This document shows positions 18,749 to 28,257 of a DNA stretch of 64,000 nt, piece by piece. The notes under the pieces were generated by a model that searched no databases, was not told the origin of the DNA, and saw nothing but the letters and a program-made list of their open reading frames with translations. The translations under genes were made by a program, and so were the position numbers. Origin of the DNA: Tenacibaculum sp. 190524A02b (GTDB lineage Bacteria > Bacteroidota > Bacteroidia > Flavobacteriales > Flavobacteriaceae). The stretch's first letter is position 1, and every line of letters starts with the position of its first letter. Location: contig NZ_OZ038525.1 of NCBI RefSeq assembly GCF_964036645.1, positions 3,352,001-3,416,000 of the forward strand, written 5' to 3'.

Positions 18749-19657
18749 CTAATTTTCTTCTTGTTCTTTTAACTTCTTTCTTAAAACTTTTGCTCTTTTA
18801 TCTTCTCCATCATGACTCCACCCTGGCGAATTAAATATATAATTTAATTTATCACTCCATGTATTTGCTCTTTTTACATCTTTCCATATAGCCGTATATT
18901 CATGTGTCGCTACTTTTATTGGATTAAATGTTTCAATATTTACTGTTAAACCATAAACAGGTTGGTCTATTTCTTTTAACTCTTCTGAAAACGTTCCAAA
19001 CATACGATCCCAAATAATTAGAATGCCTGCATGATTACAATCTAAATAACGAATATTCGATGCATGATGTACTCTATGATGTGACGGTGTATTAAAAATA
19101 TACTCTATTGGTTTAGGAAACTTATCTACCAATTCTGTATGCACAAAAAACTGGTAAATTAAGCTAATTCCCATCATAGTAAACATCATTAAAGGATCAA
19201 TTCCTAACAAAGGAATCCACAACCAAAAGAAAAATTTATGAATACGCTCTCCTACTCCTTGACGTAATGCTGTTCCTAAGTTCATATATACAGATGAATG
19301 GTGAGGCACATGACCTGCCCAGAACAGTCGTACTTCGTGATTTAAACGATGAAACCAGTAATAAGAAACGTCATCTGCAAAAAACAACAATATCCAAGCC
19401 CACCATTGACGTTGTACTATATCTTTTAACGGACTTAATTCATGCAAATAAAAAAACACAACAAAAGCTAACACTTTAGGTAAAAACTCAATAATAGCAG
19501 AGAAAATCATCATAGCTAAGGAAACTCCTGTGTCTTTTCCGTGATATTTTTCTTTTGCAAATTGATACTCTACCAACATACTGATAAAAAAAACTGGTAG
19601 CGCAAAATATAAAAGTGTGTCTTGAGATAGCTGTTGTATATAATCTGTTAAAGTCAA
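18749..19657 (-). CDS. fatty acid hydroxylase / sterol desaturase family protein
   Basis: 302-residue membrane di-iron enzyme with four or more helices. The histidine boxes are HRLNH (103-107), HVPHH (116-120) and HHRVHH (193-198), matching the FA_hydroxylase superfamily. Such enzymes hydroxylate or desaturate lipids, carotenoids or sterol-like substrates using O2 and electrons from a ferredoxin or cytochrome b5. The actual substrate cannot be named. A ferredoxin gene in the same operon is the obvious redox partner. Confidence 0.88.
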   Translation of the reverse strand: MTLTDYIQQLSQDTLLYFALPVFFISMLVEYQFAKEKYHGKDTGVSLAMMIFSAIIEFLPKVLAFVVFFYLHELSPLKDIVQRQWWAWILLFFADDVSYYWFHRLNHEVRLFWAGHVPHHSSVYMNLGTALRQGVGERIHKFFFWLWIPLLGIDPLMMFTMMGISLIYQFFVHTELVDKFPKPIEYIFNTPSHHRVHHASNIRYLDCNHAGILIIWDRMFGTFSEELKEIDQPVYGLTVNIETFNPIKVATHEYTAIWKDVKRANTWSDKLNYIFNSPGWSHDGEDKRAKVLRKKLKEQEEN

Positions 19658-19806
19658 TATTAATTTTGTTTTTGGTTGCTACAAATTTAGCATTTCTTTT
19701 ACAATATTATTTTAACCTAAAACAAATACTACTTTAACTTATTTTTTAAGGTGAAAACCATTAAAAATTTAACTTTCTAAATGATTTTTTAATCCTAAAG
19801 ATAAAT

Positions 19807-19834
19807 CAGGAAGACTATTTAACTAATCTTCCCG
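19807..19834 (-). terminator. candidate terminator after ferredoxin-NADP reductase
   Basis: Arms built around GGAAGA and TCTTCC, extended by flanking pairs (CAGGAAGACTA and TAATCTTCCCG). No strong T-run follows on the minus strand, so the call is tentative. Confidence 0.4.
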
Positions 19835-19875
19835 AATTAAATTGAGTATATTCTGTCTGTTTAAAGGATTGAAAA

Positions 19876-20931
19876 TTATTCAATTTTTTTCACCACTGCT
19901 TTTGGTGCTTCTTTTTTAGTACCATCAAACCCATGAACCCCACCAACAGTTGTATATTTCATTACATATTTTTTGTCTGGATGAATGCGTTGATAAGCAC
20001 TTTGACACATTAAAGTAGCCTCATGGAATCCACATAAAATAAGTTTCAATTTACCTGGATACGTATTTACATCTCCAATGGCATATATTCCTGGAACGTT
20101 AGTTTGGTAATCTAAAGCATTATTTACTTTAATAGCGTTCTTCTCAATTTCTAATCCCCAATTAGCAATAGGACCTAATTTAGGTGCTAATCCAAATAAA
20201 GGAATAAAATGATCCGTTTTTAATGTAACTGGCTCTTTGTCTTTTTGTTCAACAACAACTCCTTCAACTTTACCTTCACCAACAATTGATTTTACTTCAG
20301 CAGGTGTAATCAAGTTAATCTTACCTTCATTCTTTAATTCTTGAACTTTATCTACAGAATCTAAAGCTCCTCTAAATTCATTTCTTCTATGAATTAAAGT
20401 TACCGACTTAGCTACATCGGTAAGAAAAATAGACCAATCTAACGCAGAATCTCCTCCTCCAGCAATTACCACATCTTTGTCTCGATATAATTCTGGCTCT
20501 TTAATCATATACTCTACTCCTTTGTCTTCATAATCAGTAATATTTGCAATAGGAGGTTTTCTTGGCTCAAAACTACCTAAACCACCAGCAATAGCTACTA
20601 CTGGAGCTTGATGCTTTGTCCCTTTGTTAGTAGTAACAATAAAGGTTCCATCCTCTTGTTTTTCAACCGTATCTGCTCTTTCTCCTAAAGTAAACCCTGG
20701 TTCAAACTGCTTAATTTGTTCCATTAATTTATTTGTCAAATCTCCAGCTAATATTTCTGGGTAAGCAGGTATGTCATAAATTGGTTTTTTGGGATATATT
20801 TCTGAGCATTGTCCTCCTGGTTGTGGTAAAGCATCTATTAAATGGCATCTTAATTTTAACAAACCAGCTTCAAAAACGGTAAATAACCCAGTAGGCCCTG
20901 CTCCAATAATTAGTATGTCTGTTTTTATCAT
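19876..20931 (-). CDS. ferredoxin-NADP reductase, thioredoxin-reductase-like
   Basis: 351-residue flavoprotein of the type found in Bacillus subtilis (YumC) and green sulfur bacteria. It has the FAD motif GAGPTGLFT (residues 9-17), GGQC near 40, the NADP motif GGGDSALDW (about 157-165) and the C-terminal GDVNTYPGK flavin-binding segment. It lacks the redox CxxC of thioredoxin reductases. It would reduce ferredoxin or flavodoxin with NADPH, and genes for both carriers are just downstream. A hairpin at 20965-20992 in the leader separates it from the nifU-like gene. Confidence 0.9.
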   Translation of the reverse strand: MIKTDILIIGAGPTGLFTVFEAGLLKLRCHLIDALPQPGGQCSEIYPKKPIYDIPAYPEILAGDLTNKLMEQIKQFEPGFTLGERADTVEKQEDGTFIVTTNKGTKHQAPVVAIAGGLGSFEPRKPPIANITDYEDKGVEYMIKEPELYRDKDVVIAGGGDSALDWSIFLTDVAKSVTLIHRRNEFRGALDSVDKVQELKNEGKINLITPAEVKSIVGEGKVEGVVVEQKDKEPVTLKTDHFIPLFGLAPKLGPIANWGLEIEKNAIKVNNALDYQTNVPGIYAIGDVNTYPGKLKLILCGFHEATLMCQSAYQRIHPDKKYVMKYTTVGGVHGFDGTKKEAPKAVVKKIE

Positions 20932-20964
20932 TTTCTTACAAAAATATTCTTCTTTTATACGGAG

Positions 20965-20992
20965 ATTCCTGCCTTTAAATAAAGACAGGAAT
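20965..20992 (-). terminator. hairpin upstream of the reductase gene
   Basis: Twelve-nt arms ATTCCTGCCTTT and AAAGACAGGAAT pair with one mismatch. It lies 34 bp before the reductase ATG; a weak T-context makes terminator versus leader structure undecided. Confidence 0.4.
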
Positions 20993-21071
20993 AAATTTTA
21001 TTATGAGTGTAAACACACAAAATGAGGTTTACTAAAAGTTGTTAGCTTTTGATTTATTTTCTTTCGAAAAA

Positions 21072-21311
21072 TTAAGCTACATTAATTACTTCTTTTATTT
21101 CTGGGGCATATTTTTTTATGGTTGCTTCCACTCCATTTTTCAATGTCATTTGATTTACAGAACAACCACTACATGCTCCTTCTAACTGAACTTTTACTGT
21201 ATTATCTTCAATAGAAAGTAACTTTATATCTCCTCCATCACTTTTTAAAAAAGGACGAATTTCTTCTAAAGCTTTTTCTACATTGTTTCTTATTTCTTCT
21301 GTTAATTCCAT
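21072..21311 (-). CDS. NifU-like Fe-S scaffold protein
   Basis: 79-residue protein equal to the C-terminal domain of NifU (NfuA-type). The cluster-binding CxxC is Cys47-Cys50 in GACSGCSVNQMTL, and FLKSDGGDIKL is the family's other landmark. It would bind a Fe-S cluster between two subunits and hand it to target proteins. It follows the Mrp-type ATPase gene after 65 bp on the same strand, a common pairing of Fe-S assembly functions. Confidence 0.93.
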   Translation of the reverse strand: MELTEEIRNNVEKALEEIRPFLKSDGGDIKLLSIEDNTVKVQLEGACSGCSVNQMTLKNGVEATIKKYAPEIKEVINVA

Positions 21312-21376
21312 AATACATCCCTACTTTACCTTTAAAAAGGAACTCAAACGGGTATTTGAGTATTCATTACTTACGT

Positions 21377-22507
21377 TTATTTTGTACTACAACCACTCAT
21401 TGTAGTTATTCTAACTACTTCTGTTGGTGGTAAGTTTGCATTTCTTTTTAATAACTCAGACACCATGTTTTTTGTTACTTCTGTAAATGCTTCAGATAAC
21501 GGTGTGTTTTCTTGTAAAGCTACAGGATGCCCTACATCTCCAGCTTCTCGGATACCTTGAACTAATGGTATTTCTCCTAAAAAGCTTGTTTCTATTTGTT
21601 CTGCTAAATTCTTAGCACCAGCTTGTCCAAATATATAATATTTATTATTTGGCAACTCTTCTGGTGTGAAATACGCCATGTTTTCAACAATTCCTAGCAC
21701 AGGGACTTTTATATTTTCTTGTTTAAACATAGCTACTCCTTTTTTAGCATCTGCCAAAGCTATATTTTGAGGTGTACTTACTACCACGGCTCCAGTAATT
21801 GGCACAGCTTGTACAATAGATAAATGTACATCTCCTGTTCCTGGTGGTAAATCTATCAGCAAAAAATCTAATTCTCCCCAATCTGCATCAAATATTAATT
21901 GATTTAAAGCTTTAGAAGCCATAGGTCCTCTCCAGATTACTGCTTGATTAGGATCTGTAAAAAAGCCTAAGGATAATAGTTTTACACCATAATTTTCAAC
22001 AGGCTTCATTTTAGACCTTCCTTCTACTTTAACAGCTAAAGGTTTTTCTTTTTCAACATCAAACATCAAGTGTTGAGATGGTCCATACACATCTGCATCT
22101 AAAACCCCAACCTTGAATCCCATTTTTGCTAAAGAAACAGCCAAATTAGAGGTTATTGTAGACTTTCCTACACCTCCTTTTCCTGAAGCTATTGCTATTA
22201 TGTTTTGTATGTTAGGAATCTCTTTTCCTCTTATTAAATTAGGATTTTCTTTTGCTGCAACTTCTACTTTGACATTAACTTTAACGTCTATTTTTGGGTT
22301 TACGTGTTCATGAATTGCTTTCATGATTTCAACCTCAACTTTCTTTTTAGCTTGTAAAGAAGGGTTACTTATTGTAACATCTACAATCACCTCATCACCA
22401 AAAGCTACTACATTCTTTACATTTTCGTTTTCTATTAAACTTTTTCCTTCACCTGGCGCTGTTATAGTTTCTAACGCTTTGTAAATATCTTGTTTTTTAA
22501 AACTCAT
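21377..22507 (-). CDS. Mrp/ApbC-type Fe-S carrier ATPase lacking CxxC
   Basis: 376-residue P-loop ATPase with an N-terminal MIP18 (DUF59) domain (about 5-75) and a ParA/MRP domain. The deviant Walker A motif is GKGGVGKS at 109-116, with DVYGPS and LIDLPPGTGD further on. The start was set at the ATG at 22507; an in-frame TTG two codons upstream was not used. Family members carry Fe-S clusters on a CxxC near the C-terminus. Here that region reads ENMAYFTPEELP with no cysteine, and the only cysteine of the protein is in the last residues (SGCSTK). How a cluster is held is therefore unclear. Confidence 0.9.
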   Translation of the reverse strand: MSFKKQDIYKALETITAPGEGKSLIENENVKNVVAFGDEVIVDVTISNPSLQAKKKVEVEIMKAIHEHVNPKIDVKVNVKVEVAAKENPNLIRGKEIPNIQNIIAIASGKGGVGKSTITSNLAVSLAKMGFKVGVLDADVYGPSQHLMFDVEKEKPLAVKVEGRSKMKPVENYGVKLLSLGFFTDPNQAVIWRGPMASKALNQLIFDADWGELDFLLIDLPPGTGDVHLSIVQAVPITGAVVVSTPQNIALADAKKGVAMFKQENIKVPVLGIVENMAYFTPEELPNNKYYIFGQAGAKNLAEQIETSFLGEIPLVQGIREAGDVGHPVALQENTPLSEAFTEVTKNMVSELLKRNANLPPTEVVRITTMSGCSTK

Positions 22508-22660
22508 TATCAATGCAGTTGCCTAAACAACTGACTTTTATTATAATTATTTATCTATTTTATTCTAAACTACAAAGATACGCTTTACACCTTATAAAAT
22601 AAAGTGTTTAAATTAGGAATATTTATAGGTTAATAAAGGGTTTCTATATAAAAAATAGTA

Positions 22661-22996
22661 TTACTCAAGCTCTTTAGACGGATCCCAGAAAATATTTTCA
22701 AAATCTTGAATTTGATTCTCTATAACTTTTATTCCTTCACTTTCTAAAAGTTGCTGCATTAAGTTTACCCCAGAAAAATGATGTTTTCCTGTTAACAATC
22801 CTTTTCTATTTACCACCCTATGCGCTGGTACCTCTTCTTCTTGACTACTTGAGTTATTCATAGCCCAACCAACCATTCTTGCGGATCTTGCTGCACCTAA
22901 ATATGTTGCTATTGCTCCATAACTAGTAACTCTACCATAAGGGATTAATCTTGCTACCTCATATACCTTATTAAAAAAGTTTTCAGATGTTGCCAT
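22661..22996 (-). CDS. alkyltransferase-like protein (ATL, PAHR)
   Basis: 111-residue homologue of the DNA-binding domain of O6-methylguanine-DNA methyltransferase. The active-site PCHR motif is PAHR (Ala58), so it cannot accept the alkyl group. The DNA-binding Tyr26 (VTSYGAIA) and finger Arg40 (ARMVGWAMN) are present. Alkyltransferase-like proteins bind O6-alkylguanine and flag it for nucleotide excision repair. It is a single gene with loose gaps on both sides. Confidence 0.88.
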   Translation of the reverse strand: MATSENFFNKVYEVARLIPYGRVTSYGAIATYLGAARSARMVGWAMNNSSSQEEEVPAHRVVNRKGLLTGKHHFSGVNLMQQLLESEGIKVIENQIQDFENIFWDPSKELE

Positions 22997-23167
22997 ATTT
23001 TAAAAATAAAGTTATAATGCTGAATATACCGTTATAATGTCAATTAAACATTAAAAGAGAGATGTTAATTTATATCAGAAATGAGGTTGTAGTGAATTTA
23101 CTCTGTATCAAAAAGTATATACTCCCTCAAAAAAACAAGAATTAATTAGTAAGAAACGTATTTACTT

Positions 23168-23839
23168 TTAATTCTTAACTCTAAATTTGACGTAGGTTAT
23201 TGGCTTTCCTTGTTCTAAGTATTGTTTTTCGTAAAAGGTTTGGGTTCCTGTTACTTCTTCTGGTGAGTAGTGATTTTTGTATACATCATGGTTTGCATGT
23301 AAAACCTCATGTCCTTCGCCATGCAACAATCCTAATGTATAACCATGCATAAATTCACTATCAGTTTTTAAATTAATGGTTCCTTCAGGTTTTAAAATGC
23401 GGTTATACTTCTTTAAGAACTCAGAATTTGTTAAACGATGCTTAGTTCGTTTGTATTTTATTTGTGGATCGGGAAAAGTTATCCAAATATCAGCGACTTC
23501 ATTTTCAGAAAATATAAACTCTATAAGTTCTATTTGAGTTCTTATAAAAGCTACATTTTGCATATTGTTTTCAATGGCTGTTTTTGCTCCTCTCCAAAAA
23601 CGAGCTCCTTTGATATCAATTCCTATAAAGTTTTTATCTGGATTTTTTTCAGCTAACGCAATGGTGTATTCTCCTTTTCCACATCCTAACTCTAGTACAA
23701 TTGGATTGTCATTTTTAAAAAAGGTATTCCATTTCCCTTTATAACGAAAGTTTTCAACAACTTCTTCTCGGGTTGGTTGTATTACATTAGCGAACGTTTC
23801 ATTTTCTTTGAAACGTTTTAATTTATTCTTGCTTCCCAA
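23168..23839 (-). CDS. trmB: tRNA (guanine-N7-)-methyltransferase
   Basis: 223-residue SAM-dependent methyltransferase that makes m7G46 in the variable loop of tRNAs. The SAM-binding motif is LELGCGKGEYT (about 50-60), followed by FIGIDIKG and the characteristic WITFPDPQIKYKRTKHRL segment with catalytic and tRNA-contact residues. The upstream small membrane-protein gene ends 12 bp before its start, so the two may share a transcript. Confidence 0.94.
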   Translation of the reverse strand: MGSKNKLKRFKENETFANVIQPTREEVVENFRYKGKWNTFFKNDNPIVLELGCGKGEYTIALAEKNPDKNFIGIDIKGARFWRGAKTAIENNMQNVAFIRTQIELIEFIFSENEVADIWITFPDPQIKYKRTKHRLTNSEFLKKYNRILKPEGTINLKTDSEFMHGYTLGLLHGEGHEVLHANHDVYKNHYSPEEVTGTQTFYEKQYLEQGKPITYVKFRVKN

Positions 23840-23851
23840 TAGTATGTAGAA

Positions 23852-24070
23852 TTAAGCTCTATCCTCTGTTCCTTCTCTTTTAAACTTAAGAGATTGTGAC
23901 ATCCAGTACCCTAATAGAACAATTAGAACAAGTAGGAATATCCAATTGATTAAATTAGAGCTCCACCATCCTCCATCTGATTTCGCTACTGTACGACGAA
24001 TCCACTCAAATGGCGTTAATAATAACTCAAACAAATCTCCAATTAATCTAAAAATATTTAAACCTAACAT
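23852..24070 (-). CDS. small membrane protein (DUF6341-like)
   Basis: 72-residue protein with an amphipathic N-terminal stretch, a WIRRTV turn and one clear transmembrane helix (about 43-61), ending in a charged tail. I think it belongs to the flavobacterial DUF6341 group, which occurs beside the next gene and upp; the function is unknown. A TTG (minus, 24123-24121), 20-bp spacer, TATTTTTG (24100-24093) promoter lies just upstream and overlaps the oppositely directed promoter of the gene at 24113. Confidence 0.7.
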   Translation of the reverse strand: MLGLNIFRLIGDLFELLLTPFEWIRRTVAKSDGGWWSSNLINWIFLLVLIVLLGYWMSQSLKFKREGTEDRA

Positions 24071-24084
24071 AACTTGATTATCTT

Positions 24085-24123
24085 TACGTTTGCAAAAATA
24101 TAAAAAGAAACCATGTTAGCCAA
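24085..24123. promoter_or_regulatory. overlapping divergent promoters
   Basis: Plus-strand TACGTTTG (24085-24092) serves the gene at 24113. The adjoining CAAAAATA (24093-24100) is a minus-strand TATTTTTG with a -33 TTG 20 bp away, serving the gene at 24070. The two -7 boxes abut, so the polymerases should compete. Confidence 0.55.
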
Positions 24124-25021
24124 TTTTTTCAGCAAATCTAAGCCTGTAAATTTCTTAGTTCTTTTCTTGCTTTTTTTATGCTTTTATATTGCAGGATTAT
24201 TTTCAAGAGAAATAACCATTGGAATCATAGGTAAAGAACTCTTCTTTTTTATTACTCTTTTTTCTATTTATAATTTCATCATTCTAAAAAATGAGTTAAC
24301 GTTTGACAACTCTTTTGCTTACTTTTTTTATACCATATTAGTTCTATTTTTTGTTAGAAACATTTCTATTTCTACTCTATTTTATGCCAATTTAACCTCT
24401 TTGTTATTCATAAGAAAAGTATATAGTTTACAATCTACTAAGAATATATTTCAAAAGCTTTTTGATGGTGGATTATGGTTAGGTATATCTTTTATTATAG
24501 AGCCTATGACTATAGTTTTTACACCGTTGGTTTTTGCTTCAATATTTTTACACCAACAGTTAACATACAAAACCATTTTTACACCTATACTTGGTTTTTT
24601 ATCTCCTATAATTTTGTATTTCACTTACTGTTATTGGTATGATTTCACTGAACACTTTTTCCAACTATACCATTGGTGGGAAGTTCCTTTTGATTTTAAT
24701 TTATATAAACAAGCAAAGTACCTTTTCCCTGTTGCCTTTACAGGCTTATTTACTTTAGTTTCATTATTTTTGAAAACACCAAAAACACTTGCTATACTTA
24801 ATAGGTTTCGAAAAAATTGGTTATTAATACTTCTACATTTATTACTTTCTGGAATTGTATTTATTTTAATTCCTAAAAAATCAGGAGTTGAGTTCTTATT
24901 CCTACTTTTTCCTACATCAGTAATATTAGCTAATGGAATAGAGCTTTTTCAAAAAAAATGGTATACAGACGTGCTTATGATTTGCTTTATCATAGCCTCT
25001 GTGGTAACTTTTATTTTATAG
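24113..25021 (+). CDS. polytopic membrane protein (DUF6427-like)
   Basis: 302-residue integral membrane protein with about eight to ten helices and very few charged residues. It resembles the DUF6427 group of Flavobacteriia, which I recall beside upp as it is here; no function is known. Its stop codon abuts the end of upp on the other strand with no spacer, so the two genes converge without room for a separate terminator. Confidence 0.7.
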   Translation: MLANFFSKSKPVNFLVLFLLFLCFYIAGLFSREITIGIIGKELFFFITLFSIYNFIILKNELTFDNSFAYFFYTILVLFFVRNISISTLFYANLTSLLFIRKVYSLQSTKNIFQKLFDGGLWLGISFIIEPMTIVFTPLVFASIFLHQQLTYKTIFTPILGFLSPIILYFTYCYWYDFTEHFFQLYHWWEVPFDFNLYKQAKYLFPVAFTGLFTLVSLFLKTPKTLAILNRFRKNWLLILLHLLLSGIVFILIPKKSGVEFLFLLFPTSVILANGIELFQKKWYTDVLMICFIIASVVTFIL

Positions 25022-25675
25022 TTACTTTTTCACGCCAAAAGCTAAATCACCAGCATCACCTAATCCTGGAACTATATAACCTTTTTCATTTAAAACGGCA
25101 TCTATATCTGCAATCCATAACTCTGTTGTATCAGGAAAATGTTCTTTTACATAAGATACTCCTTCTTGAGAACCTATTACTGAAATAACATGAATTTTTT
25201 TAGGTTTTCCGTATTTTAAAATTGCCTGATAAACCGCTACTAATGATTTACCTGTTGCTAGCATTGGATCAATTAAGAATAAAGTTTTATCATTAATATC
25301 TGGTGAAGCAAAATATTCTACTTTTATTTCAAAGTTTTCATCATTATTAGGGTGATGTCTATAGGCAGAAATAAATGCATTCTCGGCATCATCAAAATAA
25401 TTTAACAACCCGTTATGCAAAGGCAAACCTGCTCTTAAAATAGAACATAAAACAATATCATTTACTGGAATACTACTTGTTTTAGTTCCTAGAGGTGTTG
25501 TTGTTTTTTCTTCGGAATATTCAAGTTCTTTACTTAGTTCATATCCTAAAATCTCCCCTATTCTTTCTATGTTTCTTCTAAATCGCATGGCGTCTTTTTG
25601 AACTGAGACATCTCTTATTTCTAAAAGAAATTTATTTAAAATAGAATTATTTTGGGCTATATGATGAACTTTCAT
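25022..25675 (-). CDS. upp: uracil phosphoribosyltransferase
   Basis: 217-residue pyrimidine-salvage enzyme making UMP from uracil and PRPP. The PRPP-binding loop is LIDPMLATGKSLV (around 132-144), CSILRAGLPLHNG is the second phosphate-contact segment, and the C-terminal GYIVPGLGDAGDLAFG is the uracil-binding signature. The length matches the family. Confidence 0.95.
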   Translation of the reverse strand: MKVHHIAQNNSILNKFLLEIRDVSVQKDAMRFRRNIERIGEILGYELSKELEYSEEKTTTPLGTKTSSIPVNDIVLCSILRAGLPLHNGLLNYFDDAENAFISAYRHHPNNDENFEIKVEYFASPDINDKTLFLIDPMLATGKSLVAVYQAILKYGKPKKIHVISVIGSQEGVSYVKEHFPDTTELWIADIDAVLNEKGYIVPGLGDAGDLAFGVKK

Positions 25676-25817
25676 GGATACAAATTATTTTTCACAAAAG
25701 TACGAAAAAGAAAGCTTCACTATTTAAATAGCAAAGCTCTCAAAAACAAGTTATATTTAAAGTACTCAATCCATTTCAAAGCAATCTTATCTTGTTTTAC
25801 TTGATAAACTATCAAAG

Positions 25818-28193
25818 TTATTGTGCTCTATTCCTTTCTTCATTATTACCGAATTCTCTTTCTTTATTTTTTATTTTTTGATTTCCAAAATTATATGATA
25901 CAGAAATTCTAAAATTTCTTGTACTGGAATTTGCACGGTATGTTTGTTTTACTCCATTGACTATAGATTCATAATTGTTTAAACTACTTGTATCAAATAT
26001 ATCATTTGCTAAAAAAGACATTTTAAATCCGCTATTTTTAAAAGTATGTTGCAATCCTATTGATAAATTAAACATGTTTCCAACACTAGACAACCCTCTA
26101 TTGTGGCTTGAACTATACCAGGAATTAATCATAAATTTCGTGCTTTTTGACATAGAGAAGGTATTATTAGATGTTACCAAAACTTGCATTCCGTTTTTAG
26201 GTTTAGCTTTAAATGTTTTATCAAAAATAGAATAGTAACCAAGTAAATTCAAGCTATTTTGACTTTGCCACCAAGAAATTTTATTAAAAGAAAAACTTTC
26301 TATTATTCCGTAATTGTATTGTGTAAAATAATTTTCCCTAGTTATTATTTGCGTTTGATTATTTGTATCTGAAGTAAATACTACTCCAAAACCATTGGTT
26401 GTTACATTTACAAAAGCACTACTTGTTAAGTTTCGTTTATAGGTATGAGAAAGTTCAAAACTATCTGTAAACGATGGTTGTAAAAACGGATTCCCTTCGC
26501 TATAACTATTATCATTTATATAATACCTAAATGGGTTTAAATCTGAAAACCTTGGTCTATTAATTCTTCTCCCATAAGAGAAACTAAAGGAATTTTTATC
26601 ATTTTTAGTATACTTAAAAAATACTGTAGGAAATAATTTTGTGTATCTATTTTTATTTTCTTCAGACATCCCTTCATTTGTGCCTTTAGTAGTTACATTT
26701 TCCATACGCATTCCTATTTTCATTTTAACTTTACCAGTTAGATTTGTATTTGCAGAAACATAGGTTGCTATATTATTTTCTGCATACTTAAAATTGTTTG
26801 ATTTATTTGTTTCTAATATTGGAACTCCTGAAAGTCTATTATAAAATAACACTTCACTATTAGTCGTTGTAAAACTTGCTTTTCCTCCAAATAACAACTT
26901 CACTTTATTGAAAGGGAATTCAACATCCGCTTTAGCACTTAAGTTTTCAATATTTTGATTTGATGTATTTAATACTTCAGCCACAACTCCTAAAGAATTG
27001 TTATTAGCTGAAAAGTTTTCTGTAATAAAATCTCTGTTATTTTTTGAGTTATATTGAAAATAATCAACATCAAATGAAATACTTTTCCCTAAGGAATCTA
27101 TTGCTGTTATAGCATGAAAGTTTATTGCGTTATTTTTGGTATTAATATTATTATCTCCTTTATTCTCTATCGTTTTATCTACGTTCTTGTTTGTATTAAA
27201 AACTGTAGAAGTAACTGTAGAAAAACCACCTGGATTACTTTTACTTCCTAAATACTGGACTCCTATGGTTGTTTTATCAGAAATTGTATAATCTAATAAA
27301 AATCGCCCTGAATAATTAACATCTCTTTCTTTAGATTGCACATTAATATCCCACAAATTTTCTGGATAATTAATTACCAAGCCTTCTATATGATTATGAA
27401 ACCCTTTGGTAGCATTCATACTCATTGCTAGTGAAATATTATTTTTATTGTAAGTAAAACTATTTCTTAAAGAGTTAAAATGATACTTATTTTGATTGTG
27501 GGTTAATGTTATTGCATTTTTCCATGAATTCTTTAATCCTTTTTTTAGAATAATGTTAATTAAACCTCCACTACTAGATGCTTCATATTTTGCTGGCGGA
27601 TTGGTAATTACTTCAATACTTTTAATATCATTGGAATTTAAATTTTCTAAAAAAGCGGTTAATTCATCTCCTTCTAAAGGGGATAATCTTCCATTTATTA
27701 GTAGTCTAGAAGCTCCTTTACCTAGAATTTCAACTGTTCCATTTTGTACTTGTACTCTTGGTGCTATTTTTAAAATATCTATTCCATTTCCTCCTTCTGC
27801 AACGATACTTTTTTCTACATTAAACACCAATCGGTCTACCTTTCTTTGAATTACTCTTTTCTTAGTTTTTACAACAACTTCTTCTAGTGCTTCTGCGTCT
27901 TCTTTTAAATTAATCACTCCTAAGTTTAAATCACTATCAATAGTAACTTTTTTACTCCAATTTTGATATCCTAAAAAAGAAACCTGAATTGTATAAGTTC
28001 CTTTTTGTGCTTTAATATTAAACTTCCCGTTGTCATTTGTTGTTGTTCCTGTTATAATATTGTTTGATGTATCTTTTAAAATAACATCTGCAAATGCAAC
28101 ACTTCCTATTGTATCTTTAACTATACCCGTAATAGTTTGCGAAACCATATGGGTTGAAATAAGTGCTAAAAAAATTAGAATTAATCGTCTCAT
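25818..28193 (-). CDS. outer-membrane beta-barrel receptor, TonB-dependent type
   Basis: 791-residue outer-membrane protein with signal peptide (MRRLILIFLALISTHMVSQ), carboxypeptidase-regulatory-like domain (about 22-100), a short plug (about 130-220; GGNGIDILK, LLINGRLSPL) and a barrel of the Bacteroidetes OMP_b-brl_3 kind. An upstream in-frame start at 28274 was rejected because it would bury the signal peptide. An AraC-type regulator gene lies immediately upstream on the same strand, and a set of GTTCGAC repeats between them looks like its operator, so the regulator probably controls this receptor. The ligand is unknown. Confidence 0.85.
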   Translation of the reverse strand: MRRLILIFLALISTHMVSQTITGIVKDTIGSVAFADVILKDTSNNIITGTTTNDNGKFNIKAQKGTYTIQVSFLGYQNWSKKVTIDSDLNLGVINLKEDAEALEEVVVKTKKRVIQRKVDRLVFNVEKSIVAEGGNGIDILKIAPRVQVQNGTVEILGKGASRLLINGRLSPLEGDELTAFLENLNSNDIKSIEVITNPPAKYEASSSGGLINIILKKGLKNSWKNAITLTHNQNKYHFNSLRNSFTYNKNNISLAMSMNATKGFHNHIEGLVINYPENLWDINVQSKERDVNYSGRFLLDYTISDKTTIGVQYLGSKSNPGGFSTVTSTVFNTNKNVDKTIENKGDNNINTKNNAINFHAITAIDSLGKSISFDVDYFQYNSKNNRDFITENFSANNNSLGVVAEVLNTSNQNIENLSAKADVEFPFNKVKLLFGGKASFTTTNSEVLFYNRLSGVPILETNKSNNFKYAENNIATYVSANTNLTGKVKMKIGMRMENVTTKGTNEGMSEENKNRYTKLFPTVFFKYTKNDKNSFSFSYGRRINRPRFSDLNPFRYYINDNSYSEGNPFLQPSFTDSFELSHTYKRNLTSSAFVNVTTNGFGVVFTSDTNNQTQIITRENYFTQYNYGIIESFSFNKISWWQSQNSLNLLGYYSIFDKTFKAKPKNGMQVLVTSNNTFSMSKSTKFMINSWYSSSHNRGLSSVGNMFNLSIGLQHTFKNSGFKMSFLANDIFDTSSLNNYESIVNGVKQTYRANSSTRNFRISVSYNFGNQKIKNKEREFGNNEERNRAQ

Positions 28194-28257
28194 AATAACT
28201 TGTTTTTGTTTTGATGAGACAAAAGTGCTACGGAATGTAAAACTACACGACCGAAAA

